This document shows positions 47,838-58,615 of a stretch of 64,000 nt of DNA, piece by piece. Source of the DNA: Anisus vortex (lineage: Eukaryota; Mollusca; Gastropoda; Planorbidae); the NCBI GenBank assembly GCA_949126835.1, contig OX421500.1:27183731-27247730 (forward strand), written 5' to 3'. Within the stretch, counting starts at the first letter, position 1; the number at the start of each line of letters is the position of its first letter. The notes beneath the pieces were generated by a model that saw only the letters and a list, made by a program, of their open reading frames with translations, made no database searches and had not been told where the DNA came from. The position numbers and the translations under genes were made by a program.

Positions 47838-50800
47838 TCATCGTTGGTTTTCCGATTCTGTGGTGCCGTTGTTGTCTAGCCTTGCCTTGATGGACTTCAA
47901 ACGCTTGAGTGAAGACTTGAAGTTAAACTTGGGTCGGTTATCCCCAAATGGATCCTGGGAAATTAAAGGCAGAGCTTTATTTTCTTATGTTCTAAAAAAG
48001 TGTATATCTGCATAGGTATGAAGGTCTGGCAAGTAAAGAAAGTCCTGGGTTTGAATCCTGGCAAAGGCTAGGATATTTACAGTTGCTAGACGGTGTCCCT
48101 GTCTATCCAGCTCGGATAAGTAACTGATCATTGTTGGAAAAAAAGTAAAATCGGCTGAGCATTTTGCTGGCCACACAATTTCCTTGTAAAACACTGTTGC
48201 TCTTGCCCTATAGATCAAATTGGACTGAAGGAGATACCTTACTTCTATGTCACTTAAGTGTTCAGTGCTTTCTTCTCAGTTATCATCAATTTCCGAAAAA
48301 GGCCTAAATTAAATTTCAGAGAAATACCTTTCTATAATGTGAATCAAAGTTTGATTTGAACTTTTTAGTTCAAGAAAAATACCCAAAAAAAAAAATTTTA
48401 AGTTATATGAAATCCTGTAGAAAGACATCAGTACGTTCCATTTTACTTTGCTCCAAATCAAACATGTGTATTATTGTATGTACACTTACATTCATGTTCT
48501 TTCCATCAAGGTGAAGGTGAGTCTCACAGACTTGTACATAGTGTTTATAGTAGTCAAAGAAAGAGCTCTCCATAACAGCTCTGAAATAGCCAATCAAATT
48601 TAAAATAAAACAAGCTGTAAAATTACGTCTTATTCGTAGTTAGTTAGTTGAAAATTCATAGTTAAGTAATTTGTCAAAATTATTTAATTTTTCAGAACTA
48701 AATTTGATTTCAGTTCACTTGTCCGTTAATAAAATGAAAAAACTGAATCATGATAAGAGTAATCATTCTAAATCAAGACATAGTAAAGTACCCTTTGGAC
48801 CAATTGATCACAGAGCTGGTGAAGCAGAGTTCACCAGTTTCTGTGGCCATGGCATATGAGGGAATGTGTGGCCAGCACAATGTCCAGCCGCCTTTACTTT
48901 ACCCCAGCTAGTGTCAGGCACAAATAAGAGCTGGGCAGACTTAGGGTCACTCTCAAATCCCGGGAACAAATCCTAGCCTGCATCAGGATTCAAACCTAGA
49001 ACTCTTGGATTGCAGGTCGAATGCGCTGCCGCTCGGCCACTGTACCCCAACAAGCCTTTAATAATGAAATTTGAATATTTTAAAATTATTGTTCTTTACT
49101 AACTGTGATAAGTTATTGAAACAATAAGCATTTAATAATGAAATTTGAATATTTTAAATTTATCGTTCTTTTCTAACTGTAATAAGTTATTGAAACAACA
49201 AGCATTTAATAATGAAATTTGAATATTTTAAATTTATCGTTCTTTACTAACTGTGATAAGTTATTGAAACAACAAGCATTTAATAATGAAATTTGAATAT
49301 TTTAAAATTATCGTTCTTTACTAACTGTGATAAGTTATTGAAACAATAGACATTTCTCTGAGAAAGCAAATCCCCTAAAATATTTAAAGTCAATATTAAC
49401 GCTTTCATCTGCACCACCCTCCCCGTCTTCCCAAGTGAAATACATTTGGAAAATAAGTTGAATCAATTATCATTAATTGTATCTTATAATATGTTACAGA
49501 TGCTACTTCTGCATAGCAAAGTATTGCATTCTTTGCTTATCTGCTTCAATGTTCAAGTATATATTAAATCCAAGTGTACAGCTTTGAAGATGGTAGAAAA
49601 ATAAAACAAAAAATTGCAACACTGCATACAACAACTTCAAAAATTCACAGTGGTCTCTCTACACCACAACAAGATTACACCTAGGACCAAGATATGAGTC
49701 TTTTAAAACTGACTAAGCTGTCGAATCAACATCAGTTCAAAGTCAAGTAATCATACAATGCAATCCTCAATGCAGTCAAGATAAGATCTAAAGCAGATGA
49801 GCCAGAAAAGCATCAAGCAGCTTGAAAGCATGTTTAGGTGATGCATATTATGATTACATGGTACTAGATTCTAAATTGTGAATATTATCTTGCTGAAATG
49901 CTGTAAGAACTTGAAAGATACCTACTGGCCTACTGGAAAGCATGTAATATTTTAATTCTAGCACAATTTACAAAGTGTAGTCATTGCTACAACATACTTG
50001 TAGACAGCAGAGTAGCTCAGTTTATTCACTGGCTTATCATCACTTGAATATAACTGACTCACTAAATTTCTGCTACTTTGATTGGCTTTAAGAAACACTC
50101 CAAGCCCAACAAAGAATTCAAAATGGCTCTGCCAATGCAAACACATACAAACCTTAAAGTATCAGGAATATTTAAGTTTTTTTCAATCATATCACATACA
50201 GCTACACGTATTGTTTCATGCTGGATAATTATATTGTAACGTTTGGAGTCACCGGATTTTCGTTCCTAATTTTGTTTAAAGAATGATGGTCAAATTAAAC
50301 ATGCCTAAATAAAATACATTAATGTTTTAACTAACAAGATAAAGTAATAATGTAATAAACTAAAAGTTATCTACAAGGTAACGTGTATCTCTTGTGTAAA
50401 GAAATGAACATGTTCTGGTCGGCATGAACATTAAAAGAAAATAAACACCTACATGTTCATATCCAGGTTCATTGTGGTAGGGCTTCTCATTCATCAAGGA
50501 CTGGATAGAAAGGAGGACAGTAGACAATGTTTGTGCTGGACTCCACGAAGGACCTTCCCAAGTGCTGCAATATATTACATAGCTTTTTGTAAAAAAAAAA
50601 AAAAATTAATTCTGGTATGCGATAAATAAAATATTAAGATAAGACTAAGGTAATTAGAGTTTAGATTACTTTAGATCTTAAAAAAAAATAATTAAAAAAA
50701 ATTATTAATATTACATAGTACAAAAAGATGTAAAATAAAAAGCATATTTTTTAGAAACTTACCCGAGAATGCTAAGACAGACTTTTCCATTTTCGTACAA

Positions 50801-53800
50801 GTTTGGGTTGAATCTTACTGTGCTATTGCCTGTGGTCATTAGTCGAACCCTAGGTGGGCTGATTGGATATTCTGTCGGAAACCGAACGAGGAAGTAAAAA
50901 AAACCACCCTCATATGGTGTGTCAAACGGCCCAGTTAGCAGAGCGTGAATCTAAGAAGAAAGAAGATCAATTATAAATAAATGTTAACTTACTATAAAAG
51001 ATGTTTTGCATTGTATTCCTTTCTTTAATTCAAATATAAATAAGTTATAAAACATGCAACTTCTTAAAAAAAAAAATCATATTTTAAAATTTGAATACAT
51101 AACAATAAAAATAAATTCCTTAATTAATGAAATAACATGCAGATCGCATAATCACTAACTTTTGGTTTAATAATGAAGCACAGTTTAAACTTACTTTTGT
51201 AATATTATTGGGGTCAGGCAGAACACACAAACCTGGTGGAGGCTCTGAGTAAATGTCTGATATATCGCTGGAGCAGAAGATATAGACAAATTAAATATTT
51301 TTCAGAAATATTTGTTATTAAAATAAATGTATTTATAAATAATTTTAAAACACAATTACAGTTTAACTTTTTATAATACAATATAATAATATCGGGGTGA
51401 CCGATCTGAGATCGGTCTTTATAGGTTTTAATCTTTATCGGTCTTAATGTCAAGCATTATCATACTATAATATTGCGGGTAATTAAAAGGCTTCACGCGG
51501 CTGTCTATATTCTTCAAAGTGACAATCTTTTTACCACGCTGATGAAACACCATTTCGTTATCTGGAATGCTCTGATCTGAATTCGTTGGATAAAGGCGCA
51601 TTAAAATTTCTGTAGTCGGAGCCTTCTGGCCATGTGAATATAAGCCGCACATACGGTGGTGCATTTCCTTCTTCAGTAGCACGACGGTTGACCTCTTGTT
51701 CCACTTCTCTCATCATCATGAAAGCTTGTGCAAAATGGTTGCTTGATCTAATGATTCTTTTTTACAATAAATTGATTAGAGGTTGACTGATTTCATGATT
51801 GAGCGGATGTTTCATTCACTCGGTGACGGCGTCATCGGAATCTAAGAAGTACATCTGTCCGTATTGTGGACTTTCAAATTCACCATTAACATTTTGTGTT
51901 GGATGTACTGCCATATTCATCTTTTGGTAGACTTGTCCTGCTGCTATGAAGCTGTAGATTCCGTGACTATTGATTGTCCGATCGTCATCTACGTTAAACG
52001 AAGCCAGTGCGAAACACGAATTTAAGTTCCTGATTTTCTTGTGGAATTCATATGTGAGCAAATGACGTTTTAAAAAGAGGCAAGCCAACTCATTCGGAAA
52101 CACTGATGGCTCTATGTTTACTCGACCATGTAAACAAAGAACAGTCACCAAAGGAGTCGCGGTTGATTACGTTCGACACCCGCATGACAGTGAATACAGA
52201 ATATATTAAAAGCTCCCAAACTATTGTAGTTAGTCGGAATTGGTTGCACATTTGTACGTTGGCAATATACTTTGTTTCATAAATAATCGTCGCCTTACAT
52301 TACAGCGACGTTGCTCTTCCAAGCGTTGTTCACGTTGATCAATAGTCTCGATCGACTGTCTTTGGCTGGCTTTCTGTCGCTTGATTTCCAACCTTTCTTT
52401 TCGTTCAATGAGTGTTTCCTTTTTTTAATGTTTCTGCCTTGCGACATCTCAGATCGTCTAATTGTCTTTCTCTTACAGCTGCAGTTTCCTTATCTAGTAG
52501 TTTTTTCCTACGCTCTTTTTGTTCATCCAATCGTATTTTTCGTTCATCTGCAGTTTCCTCGTCTAGTTGTTTTGTCCTACCCTTTCTTTCTTTCTTCCTA
52601 CCCTCCCTTATAGTTTCCTTTTCTAGGTTATTTAATCTACAAATTTGTTTATTCTTTAATTGTTGATCGCGTGTTTCTGCTAATTCTTTGTTAATACATT
52701 ATGAAATTATGCCCATGCAACTACGCGTGGCTGCTCTGTTTGGCTTTATAATTGCATCCACTGAATCATTGATATCATAAGTCATGCAAGAAATACTTTT
52801 AAAAATATGTTCTGGTTCATCAGTCGGTGCCTTTCTCTTTGTCAAGTTTTTTTTAATAGAGCGTTTGCAATGGGCGTGGCTTAGGTTTTTTAGTGACGTA
52901 TTTGTATAAATAGAAGCCAATTGGTGTACACAAATGGTGAAGTACTTCTTTATCATGCCAAATTCACATCTGAATATTGGCTATCCTACGCACAAATCAT
53001 TAGATAAATCGTCGTAGATCATCTTACTAGTACAAGAGAAAGACTAACATGGTATTTTTTCAACGAATTTCAACATTTTAAGCTCAATTCATCATCTTAA
53101 TATCTGGCCGGTAAGTGTTGCATTTGAATGGATTTATTGAAGTGAATTATTGGAGTCATTCGTTAGTTTCATTGTAGGTTCAAAAGTAATATAACATTTT
53201 TAATGTAAGAATCTTCTTGTGATAGGTCTATTAATCTAATATAGAATTAATAAAATAAGTGTTGCATTTGAATGGATTTATTGAAGTGAATTATTGGAGT
53301 CATTCGTTAGTTTCATTGTAGGTTCAATAGTAATATAACATTTTTAATGTAAGAATCTTCTTGTGATAGGTCTATTAATCTAATATAGAATTAATAAAAT
53401 CCATATTAATACATCAATCATCATTTTAAACACAAAATATCAATAAAAAAAAGCCCGAGCCTATATAAAACTATATTAATACAGCGGCCATTGTACACCA
53501 TTACACAAAGTAAACAAAAAACACGTGATTTTTGTCACGTGATTGCAAACGCCCTATAGATGACACAATATGTTGTTGATTATATTTAATTGCGTGGCGA
53601 AAATAGTAACTATTTAAATGCTTTAAAACGGAAATTACCGAAACGCTGATAGTAAATAAAAGTCGTCTTGACTATGACGTCATAAGAGTTGTATTGAACG
53701 TGATCGCGCTAGACGGGGAACATAATGACATTTTTTTTTTTCCTTCAGTCCAAATTAAAAGCGATTTTCAGAAATGGTCAGTGTTTTTTCCAAAAATTGA

Positions 53801-54714
53801 GGGTCAAGCAGAGGTTCAAAAGAAATGAGATTGATCTAAAACGCATTTTCTCACCAGAATACATCAATAGGACAGTTTTCGCGAAAATCGTAGGGCCCGT
53901 TTTTAATAACGCTGACACAAACAAACACACAAATATACCCCCAATTTTTTCTCGTTTAATATTATTAGATTGAAATATTTATATATATATGCTGTGAGCC
54001 AGAAAATCTAGCAAGGATTGGGACTGCGATGGCGGCAATGGCTCGCCTGAACATAATCTGGACCAGTAAAAAGCATTGGTCTCCCAACAAAGCTCAGACT
54101 TTACAGGGCCCTTGTCAGAATTATTGTTCTGTATGGATGTGAGACATGGACGCTTCTATCAGCAACGGAAAACAAGTTGCAGGCATTCGAAAAAAAAAAA
54201 GCATGAGAGAAATACTTCGAATCTCTTACTTAGAACACAGGACTAATGCGTATGTTTGGTACAGAATATCCTCAATTGCAGGCCCTCAAGAAAACATTAT
54301 AATGATTATAGCTACAGACAAACCGCGCAAACTGACATGGTGTTGCGGCACAATAGCCTGTCAAAAACAATCCTCCAGGGCACGGTGGAAGGTGGGAGTA
54401 GGAGAGGCCGTCAGCGGAGATGCTGGCTAGACAATGTAAAGAATTGGACATGGTTTCAGTTGACTCAACTATTTACAACCGCTCAATATAGGCAAAAATG
54501 GAGAAAGTTGACTGCCGAAGTGTCCATTTGCTCCCCCCCCCCCAATGACCTCAACGGTCATAGGATTGATGATGATAATATAGACTATAAATATATAAAT
54601 ATACACTTACTTTTTAATACGCCTGATACAGGAAGGTGAAGGGGTACTTGTGACGTCTCTGTCATCAGGATCCCATTTGGCACTTAAAAAGTTTGGGATA
54701 TCCGCTGCTGACAT
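47838..54714 (-). CDS. UBE2Z: UBE2Z-like E2 ubiquitin-conjugating enzyme, copy C (7 exons, C-terminal frameshift)
   Basis: Exons on the minus strand: 54714-54611, 51267-51195, 50950-50763, 50564-50453, 50265-50153, 48580-48490, 47954-47838. All splice borders are GT/AG, and lengths match copy B except exon 1, which is 6 bp longer ([18 protein letters not shown]). The UBC core is intact: [30 protein letters not shown], catalytic Cys117 in GKVCLSIL (codon 50779-50777), [13 protein letters not shown] and [13 protein letters not shown]. In exon 7 an extra C after GAAAA (AAAACCAACG; copy B has AAAACAACG) shifts the frame, giving ENQR and a stop TGA at 47840-47838; the ancestral stop lies at 47722-47720. 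The product would be 265 residues without most of the acidic tail. The E2 fold could still be made, so it is either a tail-less paralogue or an early pseudogene. Intron 1 contains Helitron, MITE and LINE fragments. Confidence 0.88.
47985..48240 (+). mobile_element. SINE in intron 6 of copy C
   Basis: Counterpart of 42390-42612: GGGTTTGAATCCTGGC (B-box), GGACGGTGTCCC-like body and TGGCCACACAATTTCC. It sits at the same place in the gene as in copy B. Confidence 0.65.
48780..49044 (-). mobile_element. Complete tRNA-derived SINE in intron 5 of copy C
   Basis: On the minus strand it begins TGGGGTACAGTGGCCGAGCG (A-box), has GGTTTGAATCC (B-box) and continues into the body with CTAGCTGGGGTAAAGTAAAG and ends near GGGTACTTTACTATG. 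It directly abuts the 74-bp array. In copy B the same SINE is split by about 2.1 kb. Confidence 0.8.
49050..49353 (-). repeat. 74-bp tandem array (about 4 units) in intron 5 of copy C
   Basis: Same unit as 38457-39495, opposite strand. Four units with small differences, flanked on one side by the SINE and on the other by sequence shared with copy B (AATGTCATAATT-like intron DNA). Confidence 0.93.
51385..52855 (-). mobile_element. Helitron fragment (Rep N-terminal region) in intron 1 of copy C
   Basis: Minus-strand frames in order: 52690-52270 encodes a charged repeat ([17 protein letters not shown] type) common upstream of Helitron helicases; 52151-51816 encodes [32 protein letters not shown] and [12 protein letters not shown]; 51682-51428 encodes [24 protein letters not shown] sequence then [13 protein letters not shown]. 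These resemble the helicase-like N-terminal part of Helitron Rep/Hel proteins (KIRxxNxxFAxASF, xGQxYH, YGQLYxLD). Frames are broken and the rolling-circle HUH and helicase regions are absent, so it is a dead fragment. A perfect short palindrome, GACCGATC TGA GATCGGTC, lies at about 51399-51417 near its low-coordinate end. Confidence 0.65.
52859..53554 (+). mobile_element. Uninterrupted TA-target MITE in intron 1 of copy C
   Basis: Ends GAGCGTTTGCAATGGGCG and inverted TTGCAAACGCCC, each next to TA. It includes CACGTGATTTTTGTCACGTG at the right end. A 144-bp segment is tandemly duplicated inside it (53112-53255 and 53256-53399). It is the best guide to the intact outer element at 8627-10551. 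Confidence 0.85.
54000..54580 (+). mobile_element. 5'-truncated LINE 3' end in intron 1 of copy C
   Basis: The plus strand encodes RT C-terminal motifs: [50 protein letters not shown], then in another frame [20 protein letters not shown] and [13 protein letters not shown]. This is the conserved C-terminal end of the same broad endonuclease/RT LINE group. A C run and GATGATGATAATA tail follow. Frame shifts make it non-functional. Confidence 0.8.
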
Positions 54715-56212
54715 TATTGACTGTTGTTGGTCTCTCTGTTTGAGGTTTTACATCTATGCTGCTGTACTGAATTGTCTGCAGACGTGAACGTTCATTTACT
54801 GTGTTGAACGCGAGGCTTTCCCAATAATTCCCCCTTACTTACAGTTGTTTATTAACGCGGCGTACGCACCAGCAATTTGGCTTGGAGAATTTTAATGTTT
54901 TACTCTAAAAAAAAACTAACTTATGACGTAATGTATCTCAATTCATTTTTTTTTATTAAAGACCAAGTTAAGAGCTTTTTATCAAAATTGACATTTGATT
55001 TTGATTGTAAATAGTGTATTCAGCATCTGAATGTTAATAAAAATAATTATAACATAATATTAATGATAAATTGTAAGTAATTAGTTCAATATTTGCACTT
55101 AAAAGTGTGTTTTTCGGAGGAAAAATCCAAATCTCGTAGCCATTTTTTCTTTCCGGCAACATAGGAAAGTGACGTAAGAGAAAGGATTTCGACTTTGAAA
55201 AATGAATATTGTCACGTGTTTGAATCTATTGCCACATATTTTGAATATATTCCCGGTTCTAATTTTTAACAAAATGGTTAAATATAGATTTATAGCGTCG
55301 ATTTTTGTTTATTTTTTTCCTTTCTCAAACGTCACTGATGTAGGCCATTCCAAATCTCGTTTCTTTGAGAAAAACCTCTTCACTTGGACTTTAATGGTAG
55401 ATGTTTGCTTTATTATATTAATTTTAATTTAAACCAAATGTTTTAATTATTTCAATGATTCACGTCGCTATTGAGAACATAGTTTAATGCGCGACTTTAT
55501 ACAATCAATTACACAAAAAGAACAATTAAAAGAAAAAAAAACTAAATACCGAAAAAAACTTTCTCACTTTGGTTTTTATTGTAATTTTTTTTTTCTTCTC
55601 TCTTAACAAAACAAATTGTAGTCATTCGTTTCACCGTTATTTTGACGTGAAAACCACTAGTACAGTACCGAATGTTTTAAAGCTAAGTTTTTACCTTGTC
55701 ACATTTTTTAAGTCAGAACACCAGATGAATCCGTTTGGATAGTAAAGGAAAAATAAAAATATTATGAATGCAATAGTCTCTGGGGCACGGTGACCTCTAC
55801 TGGTGTACCGAAGGGCCTGGGTGCGAATCCTTGGTGAAAGCTATATTTTCTCCCGGGGCTGGAGGTTGTCCCTGAGTCTACCCAACTCTGCAGGGTGCCT
55901 TACCAGCTTCACCGGCACTATGGATCAATTTGTTCCCACTGGAATACTTTACTTTTTTCTTTACTTATGCAATAGGCTCTTCCACGGCACCCCAGATAAG
56001 AAAAAATATAAATAAACAACGATTATAAATTATTCATAGCGGAGCGACCCAGACATTTTGGAACCAATGTCTTAGATAGTATTTGGACGTATTTTTATTG
56101 GCAGTTTGCTTTGCGCTTATACAAAAGGCCAATCAGGAAACATTCAATAAAATGAAACCAAGTGATAATTATTGGTCTTTAAACTAAGAGTGTACCCTGA
56201 CATTTTGTGTGT
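54715..56212 (-). promoter_or_regulatory. Duplicated upstream region of UBE2Z copy C
   Basis: Homologous to the upstream regions of A and B: GTGAACGTTCATTTAC near 54785, conserved core at 54853-54935 (ACGCGGCGTACGCACC, GGCTTGGAGAATTTTAATG, TTATGACGTAATG), the CGACTTTATACAATC block near 55495, the SINE at 55776-55998 and the AATCAGGAAACATTC block near 56130. A C-specific insertion of about 480 bp (54955-55440) with no identified content separates the core from the distal part. Confidence 0.5.
55776..55998 (+). mobile_element. tRNA-derived SINE upstream of copy C (head retained)
   Basis: Starts CTCTGGGGCACGGTGACC, has a B-box-like GGTGCGAATCC and the body CCCGGGGCTGGAGGTTGTCC, and ends CTCTTCCACGGCACCCCAG. 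The 5' part is the fullest of the three copies. Confidence 0.75.
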
Positions 56213-56220
56213 ATATAGAG

Positions 56221-57750
56221 CAGGGCCGGCTCATTCATATAGGCAAACTAGGCGGCCGCCTAGGGCGCAAAATTTGGGGGGGCGCAAAATTGAGGAATTT
56301 TTTTTTTTATTTGGGGATTTAAAAATATAAACTATATTAAAGTTTAGTGCTTCTAAGCACTACAAGCATAGGCAGACGAATTACTATGTAATGAAAGGCG
56401 AAAGGTATTTTATTTAAGTTGTCTTAGAAAACAGGAAAGTATGCCCTAACACTACTTAGTTTGGCAACCTCGCTGTGTGTAGCGAATTGCAAAGCGGCAA
56501 CCCCACACTTCCCCCGCCTCACCCTGGATGCGATGCGGAGGCGGAATTGACGTGACCTTCAAGTCGGTTCGTGAATCGTGAGGGTTGAGGGCGCTCATCT
56601 GGTGTCTTTTGTATTTTGTACAACATTCCTGACCTTAAAAACAACATTACACTAGAGGTAAAGTCGATGTAAAAATACTGGAAAAAAGCATTAACAATAA
56701 AAATTTAAAAAGATGAAGGTTTAAATGAATCTGACATTGCTGCTGTAGGACTGTGTTCTGAACTAAGATCAATTTCTCATCATCTCCGTGACTCAGTGTC
56801 AGACCCTGAAGAAGTCCTAAACTACATTTACGAACATTATCTTGAAAATGGATTTCTTAACATTTGTGTAGCCTTTCGTATTTTGCTTACGTTGCCAATT
56901 TCCGTAGCAAGTGCTGAACGTTTCAAAACTTAAGCCAATTAAAACCTATCTGCGTAGTAAAATGTGTCAGGAGAGAATTGCGGGTCAGTTGACAATTTCT
57001 ATTTAAAGTGAGTAAGCAAGACAAGACTCAAAAGCCCTCATCCTTATAAAATTACAGACGTTCCTTCTAAATAGAAGATTATTACGTCCACTAGGCCCAA
57101 AACTCCTGCAGGGCGACAGGGATCGGTCGGTGGCAGGGATAGAACCCGCGACCTGTCAATTGGTTTTTGGTTGACAGACCGGTGAACTAGCCGATGGACC
57201 AGCCGGCTACAAGAATTTGCTAAGCAGAAAGCAAGAAAAGTACAATTAGGGTTTTAGTCTTTGAGAGTATAAATACTTACTGTTAATCCGTATTTAAAAG
57301 TGACTTTGTACCGTAGTTAAGAAAACAATAATCCAATATCAAGTAGTCTTTGTATATTTTTTAAGTGTTATAAAAACAGAAAAACTATCTGTAATCTAAC
57401 TGTGAATTTCTGTTTTTTATTAAAAGAACTGTACATAATGCAATTATAAAACCCATATACCTAATGTGAAACTGTGTGCTATGTAATAATTTATGATTTA
57501 TAATTATTACTCTATAAGTCGTCAAAATAAAAGACTAAATACAAAGCCATTGCTACTTTTCATTCAACTGTTTTATTTACTTATCCCAGTTATTAATCAA
57601 AGGTTATAAAATAAAATTCTTTGTTAATACAATTATTAACAATAACACAATTCCGAAGTTCCATACCCGATAGAACCCGCCAAAGGCACTTCAATGAGGG
57701 CGCAAAATTTGTTTTCGCCTAGTGCGCCAAAAACCCTAGAGCCGGCCCTG
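56221..57750 (+). mobile_element. Internally deleted hAT transposon with 8-bp target duplication
   Basis: Ends CAGGGCCGGCTC at 56221 and inverted GAGCCGGCCCTG to 57750. ATATAGAG flanks both sides (56213-56220 and 57751-57758). At about 56725-57005 the plus strand encodes EEVLNYIYEHYLENGF, RILLTLPISVASAERF and KPIKTYLRSKMCQERI, the hAT C-terminal dimerisation region; a short break after SAERF shifts the frame. The catalytic part is missing. A tRNA-derived SINE is inserted near 57040-57215. Confidence 0.92.
57040..57215 (-). mobile_element. tRNA-derived SINE inside the hAT element
   Basis: On the minus strand it begins with GTAGCCGGCTGGTCCATCGG (A-box region), then GGTCGCGGGTTCTATCCC (B-box), and ends with a TTCTATTTAGAAGGAACGTC motif. 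The same 3' motif (GACGCTCCTTCTATAGAGAAG-like) occurs at about 14330, suggesting a shared LINE/SINE 3' end. Confidence 0.7.
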
Positions 57751-57824
57751 ATATAGAGTTAGACTAGCTAAAAGTTATTATTAAAACTGAAAAAGAAAAA
57801 GGCTGATTTATTTAAAATTCTCTC

Positions 57825-57910
57825 TCTCTGTCTCTCTTTCTCTCTCTCTCTCTCGCTGTCTCTCTTTCTCTCTCTCTCTCACACGCTCTTTCTCTCTCTC
57901 TCTCTCTGTC
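57825..57910 (+). repeat. (CT)n microsatellite
   Basis: Pyrimidine-only CTCT tract of about 85 bp with few interruptions, just outside the hAT element. Frames across it are composition artefacts. Confidence 0.9.
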
Positions 57911-57934
57911 AAATATAATTTATATATCCGAGTT

Positions 57935-58375
57935 GTAATGTTACGACTTACGACCGAAACTCCAGAAGGGACAAAACTCGTATTGACCAATTTCTATTTT
58001 AATCTATTTTCAAAAAAATATTTTTAAATTGATACATTTTCGTTGCCCGTTACTTGTGCGTAACACTTACTAACACTTTACTGAGAGTCTCACAAGCGTA
58101 CGACTAAGACAAAATACGGACAGGTACCAAGGTATGTCTAATGTGTGGGAAATATAATTGTAAAACAAGACTGTAGTTAGAACATATCTGTTGCTGTGTT
58201 TAATAGAGCTGAAATGTTTGCAAAAACAAAAACAAATTTAATGAGCATGTGCATCTACAGAATCACCAAACTGCATCTTGTACTGGGTGAGAAATCCAAA
58301 TTAGAAGTTCAAGATTTCATTTACTTATAAGCATCGCAGTGACAAAAACAAACGTAATCTTCTTTATAGAAGAGG
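57935..58375 (+). repeat. Dispersed repeat, copy 2 (pair with 46155-46560)
   Basis: Matches copy 1 from TAATGTTACGACTTACGACC through CTGAGAGTCTCACAAGCG to CACCAAACTGCATCTTG, same orientation. An extra segment at about 58150-58205 is absent from copy 1. Confidence 0.75.
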
Positions 58376-58421
58376 CGTCTGTAATATATAAGAAGAATAT
58401 AATAATGAATTCTCTTTAGAA

Positions 58422-58615
58422 GAACTGTCGCGGTAAACGAATTGTCCTTAGACGAACTGTCGCGGTAAATGAATTGTCTGTAGACAAACTGTCGCGGTAA
58501 ACGAATTGTCCTTAGACGAACTGTCGAGGAAAACGAAGTCTCCTTAGAAGAACTCTGTCGTGGTAAACGAATTGACCTTAGACGAACTGTCGAAGTAAAC
58601 GAATTGTCCTTAGAC
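58422..58615 (+). repeat. 32-bp tandem repeat (6 units)
   Basis: The unit is GAACTGTCGCGGTAAACG then AATTGTCCTTAGAC. Six units with point changes; one has a 2-bp insertion (GAACTCTGTCG). No coding implication. Confidence 0.9.

Noticed and set aside
52311..52666. Plus-strand Ser/Phe/Leu-rich frames resembling membrane proteins
   Set aside because: They are the opposite strand of the Helitron-associated charged repeat, which has recognisable periodicity on the minus strand.
54146..54639. Overlapping plus-strand frames as a host gene
   Set aside because: They are the frameshifted C-terminal part of a LINE reverse transcriptase followed by a GATGAT tail.
55202..55432. 76-codon hydrophobic frame in the copy C upstream region as a membrane protein gene
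   Set aside because: AT-rich composition, copy C-specific insertion, no family resemblance or support in A or B.
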